DNA of 63,468 bases from Pirellulales bacterium (GTDB lineage: Bacteria; Planctomycetota; Planctomycetia; Pirellulales; JADZDJ01): positions 1 to 63,468 of the forward strand of contig DATJYL010000179.1 of the NCBI GenBank assembly GCA_035499655.1, written 5' to 3'. Positions 57,797 to 63,468 of the stretch are shown one piece after another; the stretch's first letter is position 1, and each line of letters starts with the position of its first letter. A program made the translations under genes and the position numbers. The notes below the pieces were generated by a model. The model was not told the origin of the DNA, ran no database searches, and worked only from the letters and a program-made list of their open reading frames with translations.

Positions 57797-57839
57797 CCCG
57801 TCGCCTCTTCACATCAGCCACCACTGGCCGCTGGCGATC
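57797..57839. repeat. Right direct repeat of the islet (native CPBP gene end)
   Basis: This 43-bp copy overlaps the last codons and stop of the CPBP-protease gene (stop at 57809-57811). It contains TCACATCAGCCACCACTGGC at 57809-57828, identical to the left copy at 55346. Because the protease gene remains full length, this is probably the original site, and the islet entered immediately after the gene. Confidence 0.75.
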
Positions 57840-58561
57840 ACATACACGCCCAGCAGCAAATTTGTCACGGCATGGGCTAGCACGCAGTCCCAAATGCTAC
57901 GGCTGCGGATCATGAGCCACGTGACGGCGGAAAACCACACCAGCGCCGCCACGGCTTCTTGCGGATGCATCAGCATGGGAACGGCCGTGCCCGCCACTAC
58001 CGCGAGCCGATTCACATTGCCAAACGGCACTTCCCACCATTTTTCCACCATCGCGAACCGCATCAAAAATCCACGTTGAAAAAATTCCTCGATAACCGGC
58101 ACCACCACCGCCAATCCCAACAGCCGCACCGCCAAAAATCCATACGCCAGCGCCGGCTGCGCGCTCAATTCCGTCAGCGGATTGAACGCGCTCCGCTGCC
58201 CCAGCGTTTTGAACCACTCGATGCCGGTTTTTTCGGCCACTAGCGGCATCCACTGTCGTTGCCACGTGGCCAGTGCAATCCATACGGCCGCGCCGATCAC
58301 GCCGACGGCCACGCCTAACCAAGTTAACCGCCGGGTGTATTGCCGATAGCCGGGCCAGACAAACATCATCGCTGCCAGGGTGAGCAAAATCTTCGCCGTG
58401 TAGATTAGCGGATACTGGCGATATTCGATTCCCAGGTCCAACCACGATTTCGTGGCGATTGCGCCCTCGGCTGTTGGCGTCGGCTCCAGACTGCCAACCA
58501 GCATGAACACCACAAACGGCAGCAAACAAACCAGCCACGGATTTGTTCGCCAGTGATTCAT
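57809..58561 (-). CDS. CPBP-family intramembrane glutamic protease
   Basis: The product is 250 residues from ATG 58561, preceded by a G-run (GGGGGGTG) that can serve as ribosome-binding site; a GTG at 58570 is an alternative. It is a multi-spanning CAAX-protease/bacteriocin-processing (Abi) homologue: TMs include WLVCLLPFVVFMLVGSLEP, LIYTAKILLTLAAMMFVWPG and WLGVAVGVIGAAVWIALATW. The catalytic Glu pair is in VVVPVIEEFFQRGFLMRFAM near residue 165, followed by the histidine of MLMHPQEAVAALVWFSAVTW and a final HAVTNLLLGVYVI. Substrate is unknown. Its 3' end was duplicated when the adjacent islet integrated. Confidence 0.9.
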   Translation of the reverse strand: MNHWRTNPWLVCLLPFVVFMLVGSLEPTPTAEGAIATKSWLDLGIEYRQYPLIYTAKILLTLAAMMFVWPGYRQYTRRLTWLGVAVGVIGAAVWIALATWQRQWMPLVAEKTGIEWFKTLGQRSAFNPLTELSAQPALAYGFLAVRLLGLAVVVPVIEEFFQRGFLMRFAMVEKWWEVPFGNVNRLAVVAGTAVPMLMHPQEAVAALVWFSAVTWLMIRSRSIWDCVLAHAVTNLLLGVYVIASGQWWLM

Positions 58562-58571
58562 CGGAAGCACC

Positions 58572-58590
58572 CCCCGGGCAAAGCCCGGGG
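58572..58590. terminator. Hairpin between apbE and the CPBP gene
   Basis: CCCCGGGC-AAA-GCCCGGGG is a perfect 8-bp stem with a 3-nt loop, in the 34-bp gap between two minus-strand genes. On the minus strand no U-tract follows directly; the next bases are a G-run that may act as the CPBP ribosome-binding site. It could attenuate read-through or protect mRNA. Confidence 0.5.
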
Positions 58591-58595
58591 CTAAA

Positions 58596-59669
58596 TTAAT
58601 TCGGCGTCAAAAATTGCGCAAAGCGGCTGGTCTGGAGTGTTTCGATTTTTTTCGATCCGTCGGCCCCGTCCGCTTCGCGTTCCACAAATGCCGCCGCTCC
58701 CGGCGTGGCTTCGATAATTTTGAAGCCCGCCTCCGCTCCTGCCACGCAAATCGGCTTGGTGTAACTGTCGGCCGCAATGCAATCGGGCGCAATCACCGTC
58801 ACGCTGCTGTGCCCCGTCACGCCCAACCCGGTCCGCGGGTCAATAATGTGCGAATATCGCTTTCCGTCAATCTGGAGTGCCTGAAAGGCATCGCCCGAGG
58901 TCGTGATGGCGTAATTCGACAATAATACATATCGACTGGCCGGCCCTTCGCCCGACGGCGGCTCAATGCCGATCCGCCAACCCGACTTGCCCGGCGGCGC
59001 GTCGCTGACGCCAATATCTCCGCTGGCGTCAATCAAGGCGCTTTGAATTCCCTCGCGCTTCAAAACTTTGAACGCTTCGTCCACACCGTAACCCATGCCA
59101 ATGCCGCCGGCATCGAGCCGCATGTTCGGCTTGAGCAATTGCGCTGTGCGCGTGGCCGGATCGAGCCGCAACGCCTTGTAACCAGTCGCTACGCGCGCGG
59201 CGGCGATTGCTTCGGCCGTGGGCATTTCTTTCGTCCGCCGCGCCCGCCGCCACAATTTTGTCAGCGGTCCCACGGTAATGTCGAAAGCCCCGTCGCTTTT
59301 TTCCGACAGCTGCTGGGCCGCCGCCAGCACGCGCCACAAATCGTCGCTCACCGGCACGCCGGTCGGCGATGGCGACGTGGCGCTCAGCCGGCACAATTCA
59401 CTGTCCGCATCATAATCGCTCAGCACTCCGTTCAGTTGTTCAATCCGCGCATACGCCGCCTGCGCCGCCCGGTTTGCGACCGCTTCGTCGGCGGCATACA
59501 ATACCATTTTCCACGGCGCCCCCATGTGAATTTCCGTGAACGTGAAACGCTGCGGCAAGCGTGCATCCGCATCAGCCCCCTGCGCAGTTTGCAGCGCCAA
59601 TAAATAGGCGCATATCGCCACATTCAAACCGCCGATGGCAAGCTGCTTCATACCGACCGGTCGCTTCAT
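58596..59669 (-). CDS. apbE: FAD:protein FMN transferase ApbE
   Basis: ApbE attaches FMN covalently to Thr residues of flavoproteins such as Rnf or Nqr subunits outside the membrane. The product is 357 residues from ATG 59669, with a second start at 59651. The signal segment LAIGGLNVAICAYLLALQTA precedes FTEIHMGAPWKMVLYAADEA. Core ApbE blocks are LNGVLSDYDADSELCRLSAT, GAFDITVGPLTKLWRRA, MRLDAGGIGMGYGVDEAFKV, ALIDASGDIGVSDAPPGKSG, and the end ITTSGDAFQALQIDGKRYSH, IIDPRTGLGVTGHSSVTVIA, PDCIAADSYTKPICVAGAEA. Its flavoprotein target is not in the window. It is divergent from the SUMF1-like gene across a repeat. Confidence 0.93.
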   Translation of the reverse strand: MKRPVGMKQLAIGGLNVAICAYLLALQTAQGADADARLPQRFTFTEIHMGAPWKMVLYAADEAVANRAAQAAYARIEQLNGVLSDYDADSELCRLSATSPSPTGVPVSDDLWRVLAAAQQLSEKSDGAFDITVGPLTKLWRRARRTKEMPTAEAIAAARVATGYKALRLDPATRTAQLLKPNMRLDAGGIGMGYGVDEAFKVLKREGIQSALIDASGDIGVSDAPPGKSGWRIGIEPPSGEGPASRYVLLSNYAITTSGDAFQALQIDGKRYSHIIDPRTGLGVTGHSSVTVIAPDCIAADSYTKPICVAGAEAGFKIIEATPGAAAFVEREADGADGSKKIETLQTSRFAQFLTPN

Positions 59670-59683
59670 GAAATCGTTTTTAC

Positions 59684-59713
59684 TTTGTGCGTCTTCGCGT
59701 CTTCGCGGTTCTC
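59684..59713. repeat. Half copy of the dispersed GTCTTCGCGG-type repeat
   Basis: TTTGTGCGTCTTCGCGTCTT followed by CGCGGTTC in the divergent apbE/SUMF1-like gap is a degenerate arm of the elements at 10576-10800 and 15992-16067. It occupies most of the 46-bp gap, so the two genes have little room for separate promoters. A longer frame of the SUMF1-like gene would translate it, which supports the start at 59716. Confidence 0.55.
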
Positions 59714-59715
59714 GC

Positions 59716-60813
59716 ATGCCGAATTTAGTTGCCGCGCTGGCCGCCATCCTAGTTTACACTCTGGCCCTGCTTGCAAATCAATCCCGGGCTGCCGAGCCTT
59801 CCCCAGTCGACGTGCCCAATGCCGCGGCTTCCACCGCCGCCGACATGAAGCCTTACACCGACGTCATCCCCGGCACCGATGTCAAATTTCAAATGGTTCC
59901 CATCCCCGGCGGCAAATTCACCATGGGCAGTCCCGAAACCGAGCATGGCCACAAGTCCGACGAAGGCCCGCAACACGAAGTCGAAATCGAGCCCTTCTGG
60001 ATGGAAAAATACGAGCTCACCTGGGACGAGTACGAGGTGTTCATGTTCACGCTCGACTTCGAGCGCCGCAAAGTCACCTCCCAGTCTCCCACCGAAAACG
60101 ACAAGCTTGCCGACGCTCTGGCCCGCCCGACCAAACCGTACACCGATATGTCGTTCGGCATGGGAAAGGACGGTTACCCGGCCATCAGCATGACGCACTA
60201 CGCGGCCCGCATGTATTGCCGTTGGCTCAGTGCGAAAACAGGCCGCTACTACCGCCTGCCGACCGAAGCCGAATGGGAATACGCTTGCCGTGCCGGCACT
60301 AACACGGCGTATTCTTTCGGCGACGATCCGGCCAAGCTGAACGATTACGCCTGGTCTTCAGCCAGCGCGGGCGACAGTTACCAAAAAATCGGTCGGAAGA
60401 AACCCAACCCCTGGGGCCTGTACGATATGCATGGCAACGTAGCCGAATGGGTGCTGGATCAATACATCGCCGATTACTACGCCCAGTTTAAAGGCAAAGC
60501 GACAATCGAACCGCTGGCCATCACCAATACCAAGTTCCCGCATCCCGTTCGCGGCGGCTCCTGGCAGGACGACGCCGTCGATTTGCGCAGCGCCGCGCGC
60601 AAGCCTTCCACCAAAGATTGGGAAGCCACCGATCCGCAACTTCCGCAAAGCGTCTGGTATTTAACCGACGCCCAGTTTGTCGGCTACCGCATTTGCCGCC
60701 CGCTGCACGAGCCTACCGCCGAAGAAAAGCAAAAAATTTGGGACGCCGGACTTGATGCCGAAGCCGAAGGGGGCCGTTTCATCTGGCCAGGCGGCGCGCC
60801 CGCAAAAAAATGA
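59716..60813 (+). CDS. SUMF1/formylglycine-generating-enzyme-like protein lacking catalytic cysteines
   Basis: The product is 365 residues from ATG 59716, where a signal peptide begins (LVAALAAILVYTLALLANQS, then RAAEPSP). The FGE-sulfatase domain covers about residues 55-350: MVPIPGGKFTMGSPETEHGH, DEGPQHEVEIEPFWMEKYEL, GYPAISMTHYAARMYCRWLS, YRLPTEAEWEYACRAGTNTA, NPWGLYDMHGNVAEWVLDQY, FPHPVRGGSWQDDAVDLRSA and GYRICRPLHEP. Genuine FGE has cysteines shortly after RGGSW that bind copper; here QDDAVDLRSAARK follows, so conversion of a sulfatase Cys to formylglycine is unlikely. Such FGE-like proteins may bind carbohydrate or act in other enzymes. The start choice avoids the repeat at 59684. Confidence 0.87.
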   Translation: MPNLVAALAAILVYTLALLANQSRAAEPSPVDVPNAAASTAADMKPYTDVIPGTDVKFQMVPIPGGKFTMGSPETEHGHKSDEGPQHEVEIEPFWMEKYELTWDEYEVFMFTLDFERRKVTSQSPTENDKLADALARPTKPYTDMSFGMGKDGYPAISMTHYAARMYCRWLSAKTGRYYRLPTEAEWEYACRAGTNTAYSFGDDPAKLNDYAWSSASAGDSYQKIGRKKPNPWGLYDMHGNVAEWVLDQYIADYYAQFKGKATIEPLAITNTKFPHPVRGGSWQDDAVDLRSAARKPSTKDWEATDPQLPQSVWYLTDAQFVGYRICRPLHEPTAEEKQKIWDAGLDAEAEGGRFIWPGGAPAKK

Positions 60814-60931
60814 ACAACCCGCAAATCAACATTCCAATCGTTGCTAAATAAATTCTGCCAACATAAACTGATCTTCGCCGCGCTCACACGCCACACAGCC
60901 TTCCAACTTCCACACTCTTGGAGCACAATCC

Positions 60932-62305
60932 ATGTCCTCCCACACCAAATCAGCGCTGTCCAAACCCTCGACTACCGCCCATTCCTCTCGGCGGGAATTT
61001 TTGAAGTCGTCCGGCATGGCCGTGGCCGGCGCCGGTTTGGCCGCCACGCTGGGCATTGCCCGACAGGCGCATGCCACTCAAAACGACGACGCCATTCGCC
61101 TGGCGCTTATCGGCTGTGGCGGCCGCGGCGGCGGTGCCGTGATCGATGCCATGTCGACCGGCAACAACATCAAGCTCGTCGCCATGGCCGACACTTTTCA
61201 AGATCGGCTCAATGACAAACTCGCCGAATTGAAAACCGCCCTGGGCGATCGCATCGCCGTCGACGACGATCACAAATTTGTCGGCTTCGACGCCTACCAA
61301 AAGGCCATCGATTCCGGCGTCGACTTAGTCATTTTGGCCACACCGCCGGGTTTTCGGCCCATCCACTTCGACGCGGCGGTGCAGGCCAACAAAAACATCT
61401 TCATGGAAAAGCCACTGGCCACCGATGCCCCCGGCGTCCGCAAAATCCTGGACAGCAACGAAGAGGCCAAGCGACGAAGCTTAATCGTCGGCGTCGGTTT
61501 GCAGCGTCATCATCAGCCCGGTTACTTGGAAGCTCTCAAGCGTTACAAAGACGGCGCCATTGGCGATTTTATCGCCGCCCGCGCATATTGGAACGGCACA
61601 CGCCCTCGCTCCACACCAACGCCAGCCGACCGCGAAAATACCAAAACCGAAATGGAATACCAAATGCGCAATTGGTATTTCTACGTCTGGCTCTGCGGCG
61701 ATCACATCGTGGAGCAGCACATTCACAACCTCGATGTCGTCAACTGGTTCAAGGGCGAAACGCCGGTGCGGGCCGTCGGCATGGGGGGCTCGCAAGTGCC
61801 GCGCCAACCCGGCGATGGCGAAATTTACGACCACCACGCCGTCGAATTTCAATATGCCGATGGCTCGCGCCTGTTCAGCCAGTGCCGCCAAATTTCCGGC
61901 TGCTGGGGCCAGGTTTCGGAGCACATTCACGGCACCAAAGGCACCGTGCATTTAGATTCCGGCCGTTTCACCATGGAGGTCAACGGCGGCGAAGGCTGGA
62001 CTTGGAAACACGACAAAGCCGGGCCCGCGCCTAATCCCTATCAAATCGAACATGCCGATTTGCAAGATGCAATCAAAAACGGCGCCCCCTACAACGAAAC
62101 CGACTACGCCGCCAAAAGCACCATGACCGCCATCCTGGGCCGCATGGCCACGTACAGCGGCAAAGAAATTACCTGGGACGATGCCTTCAACAGCAAGCTC
62201 AGCGTCATGCCCGCCGAATTCACCTGGGGTGCAAAAATGCCGGTCAACCCCGGGCCGGACGGAATGTATCCCCAAGCCATCCCCGGCCTGACCAAAGCCG
62301 TGTGA
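60932..62305 (+). CDS. Gfo/Idh/MocA-family oxidoreductase with Tat signal
   Basis: The 457-residue product starts with a twin-arginine signal (SSRREFLKSSGMAVAGAG, then LAATLGIARQAHA) and is therefore exported folded, with NAD(P) bound. The Rossmann part is IRLALIGCGGRGGGAVIDAM and VAMADTFQDRL. The family motif EKPLATDAPGVRKILDSN (E-K-P) is near residues 155-172, and a GGSQVPRQPGDGEIYDHHAV, HIHGTKGTVHLDSGRFTMEV C-terminal beta domain follows. Planctomycetes have many such secreted dehydrogenases, probably acting on sugars or inositols; the substrate cannot be read. It follows the SUMF1-like gene by 118 bp in the same orientation. The ATG at 60932 is the natural start for the Tat signal. Confidence 0.92.
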   Translation: MSSHTKSALSKPSTTAHSSRREFLKSSGMAVAGAGLAATLGIARQAHATQNDDAIRLALIGCGGRGGGAVIDAMSTGNNIKLVAMADTFQDRLNDKLAELKTALGDRIAVDDDHKFVGFDAYQKAIDSGVDLVILATPPGFRPIHFDAAVQANKNIFMEKPLATDAPGVRKILDSNEEAKRRSLIVGVGLQRHHQPGYLEALKRYKDGAIGDFIAARAYWNGTRPRSTPTPADRENTKTEMEYQMRNWYFYVWLCGDHIVEQHIHNLDVVNWFKGETPVRAVGMGGSQVPRQPGDGEIYDHHAVEFQYADGSRLFSQCRQISGCWGQVSEHIHGTKGTVHLDSGRFTMEVNGGEGWTWKHDKAGPAPNPYQIEHADLQDAIKNGAPYNETDYAAKSTMTAILGRMATYSGKEITWDDAFNSKLSVMPAEFTWGAKMPVNPGPDGMYPQAIPGLTKAV

Positions 62306-62485
62306 ACAATCACCTCGTTTTTGTGTCACCGCCTCTCCATTGAGCCGAGTTGCTTGAAACACGCGGCATCTCGATTCGATGCGGCTACACCGCCCCTCAA
62401 GATCGAGGAAACTTCAGCGAAATACCCTCCAGAGAAAGAGAGGTTGAAAATACCTCTCCGGTGCTACACTTTAGCGGAGGGAATT
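62306..62485. other. Intergenic region with a small hairpin
   Basis: The gap holds GAGAGGT-TGAAAAT-ACCTCTC at about 62438-62458, a 7-bp stem with a 7-nt loop, 28 bp before the esterase start. It may be a weak terminator or a leader structure. GGAGGG at about 62476-62481 is the esterase ribosome-binding site. No other feature was seen. Confidence 0.45.
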
Positions 62486-63468
62486 ATGCACGCCGTCGGC
62501 CAAATGCAAAATGAGCGAAAAATCATGCTGGCAATTCTGTTCACTGTGCTCATGCTCGCCTGGTGGAAGGCCTACACGGCGGCGGCTCAATTTGCGGCCA
62601 AGCTGATTCAACCGGGCGAAAACACGCAGCAAAAAACCATCGAAGTAGGCAACCGGCAGCGAACCTATTATCTACACGTGCCGGAAAACTTATCCGCCGA
62701 ACAACCCGCACCGTTGGTTTTGGTATTCCACGGTGGCGGCGGCAACGCCTTGGGCATGGAACGGTATCTCACCGATTTCAGCAAACTGGCCGATCAAGAG
62801 CACTTTCTGGTCGCGTACCCGGAGGGCGTCGACAAAAGCTGGAACGATGGCCGCGGCACTCCCTCCACCAGCGCCGCCAATGAAAACGTCGACGACTTGG
62901 CGTTCTTCATGGCCATGCTCGAGACAATCTCCAAGCAGCATCCCGTCGATCCGCGCCGCATTTTTGCCACCGGCATTTCCAACGGCGCTATTTTCTCGCA
63001 TTATCTGGCGGCCAACCACGCCGATAAAATCGCCGCCATCGCGCCGGTTGTGGGCAGCATTGCCGATCCATTTTACAAGCAATTCAAACCGTCGCAGCCC
63101 GTGTCAGTCCTAATCCTCCAAGGGACAAAAGATCCACTGGTGCCCTACGATGGCGGCCCAGTCGGCCAAGGCAAGCTTGGCGATCGCGGCAAAGTCATCG
63201 CCACTGATGATGCCGTCAAACTCTGGGTCCAAGCCGATGGCTGCCAAACCCAGCCCGTCGAAGATGCCCTGCCCGACAGCGATCCCGATGATGGCTGCAC
63301 CGTCATGCGCTTCACCTATGGCCACGGCAAGAACGGAACGGAAGTGGTGCTGTATAAAATCGAAGGGGGCGGTCACACCTGGCCCGGCGGCCCGCAATAC
63401 TTCCCGCAGTTTCTTATCGGCCCGGTCTGCCGCGACGTTGACGCCACCCAAGTGATTTGGGATTTCTT
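62486..63468 (+). CDS. Exported LpqC/PHB-depolymerase-type esterase (3' end beyond the window)
   Basis: The frame from ATG 62486 (GGAGGG four bases before) stays open to the window end, 327 codons. It has an N-terminal hydrophobic signal segment (IMLAILFTVLMLAWWKAYTA, then AAQFAAK). An alpha/beta-hydrolase of the polyhydroxybutyrate-depolymerase/LpqC family follows: YYLHVPENLSAEQPAPLVLV, FHGGGGNALGMERYL, the nucleophile in RRIFATGISNGAIFSHYLAA (G-I-S-N-G, near residue 170), LILQGTKDPLVPYDGG with the acid residue, and EGGGHTWPGGPQYFPQF with the histidine. All three catalytic residues are present, so the enzyme should be active. Typical substrates are short-chain polyester or acetylated or feruloylated glycans; the actual one is unknown. 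Confidence 0.88.
   Translation, partial: MHAVGQMQNERKIMLAILFTVLMLAWWKAYTAAAQFAAKLIQPGENTQQKTIEVGNRQRTYYLHVPENLSAEQPAPLVLVFHGGGGNALGMERYLTDFSKLADQEHFLVAYPEGVDKSWNDGRGTPSTSAANENVDDLAFFMAMLETISKQHPVDPRRIFATGISNGAIFSHYLAANHADKIAAIAPVVGSIADPFYKQFKPSQPVSVLILQGTKDPLVPYDGGPVGQGKLGDRGKVIATDDAVKLWVQADGCQTQPVEDALPDSDPDDGCTVMRFTYGHGKNGTEVVLYKIEGGGHTWPGGPQYFPQFLIGPVCRDVDATQVIWDF

Larger units (their letters stand above)
55333..57839. mobile_element. Restriction/defence islet bounded by direct repeats
   Basis: A segment of about 2.4 kb lies between two imperfect direct repeats (55333-55377 and 57797-57839). The exact core TCACATCAGCCACCACTGGC plus one C occurs in both, flanked on each side by further near-identical bases (CCCGT(T/C)GCC before, TGGCGATC after). 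The right copy is the native 3' end of the CPBP-protease gene (codons for SGQWWLM and stop), so the left copy is a duplicated gene end. The contents are visibly richer in A and T than the flanks. They comprise a truncated adenine methylase, an EVE-like nuclease, a zinc-ribbon protein and a putative ExK nuclease. There is no integrase or transposase inside. Confidence 0.75.

Overview
The window looks like a chromosomal piece of a GC-rich planctomycete, most likely from the Pirellulales/Lacipirellulaceae-type lineages. The evidence is a combination of traits: PEP-CTERM secreted proteins, sulfatase-modifying-factor-like proteins, a Gfo/Idh/MocA oxidoreductase with a Tat signal, DUF3592 and Cys/Pro-rich secreted proteins, sigma-54, an OleC-OleD pair, and dispersed intergenic repeats. 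No rRNA, tRNA, CRISPR array or replication origin was recognised. Genes are dense and mostly in short runs on either strand.

Layout. 1-7.2 kb is housekeeping: the 3' end of moaC, nrdR, rpoN, then a minus-strand block SRP RNA - dnaX - ybaB - recR in the order known from Bacillus subtilis, a DinB-like protein and a DtxR/MntR-type regulator. 7.4-13.4 kb holds overlapping oleC-oleD, two small paralogous helix-turn-helix genes separated by a dispersed inverted repeat, an IS200-like (RAYT-type) transposase bracketed by REP-like palindromes, and a PEP-CTERM SUMF1-like gene broken by one in-frame ochre codon. 13.6-18.1 kb is a pyruvate:ferredoxin oxidoreductase encoded as two polypeptides plus a small follower gene. 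18.5-29.1 kb is a minus-strand efflux cluster (tetR, adaptor, two RND permeases) ending in a GH71/99-like secreted protein. 29.4-36.4 kb has an outer-membrane barrel candidate, a YncE-propeller/phosphoesterase fusion, PTS enzyme I and a Cys-rich secreted protein. 37.1-39.7 kb is a three-gene cassette (DUF3592/arrestin-like membrane protein, arrestin-like protein, P-loop ATPase) whose role is unknown. 39.9-55.2 kb contains a stand-alone RNA polymerase alpha-CTD-like protein, a UvrD/PcrA helicase, secreted carbohydrate-related proteins, a YchF-like GTPase, several membrane or secreted proteins of unknown role, fumarase and a TPR protein.

The most distinctive part is 55.33-57.84 kb. A visibly AT-richer segment of about 2.4 kb is bounded by an imperfect direct repeat of about 45 bp, the right copy of which is the 3' end of a CPBP-protease gene. 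Inside are the C-terminal half of a D12-class adenine methylase, an EVE-like/PD-(D/E)XK nuclease candidate, a zinc-ribbon protein and a second putative ExK nuclease. It reads as a transferred restriction or defence islet without its own integrase. 57.8-63.5 kb returns to chromosome-like genes: CPBP protease, ApbE, a SUMF1-like protein, Gfo/Idh/MocA oxidoreductase and an esterase cut off by the window end.

Functions are assigned from motifs and family resemblance read by eye; no database search was run.
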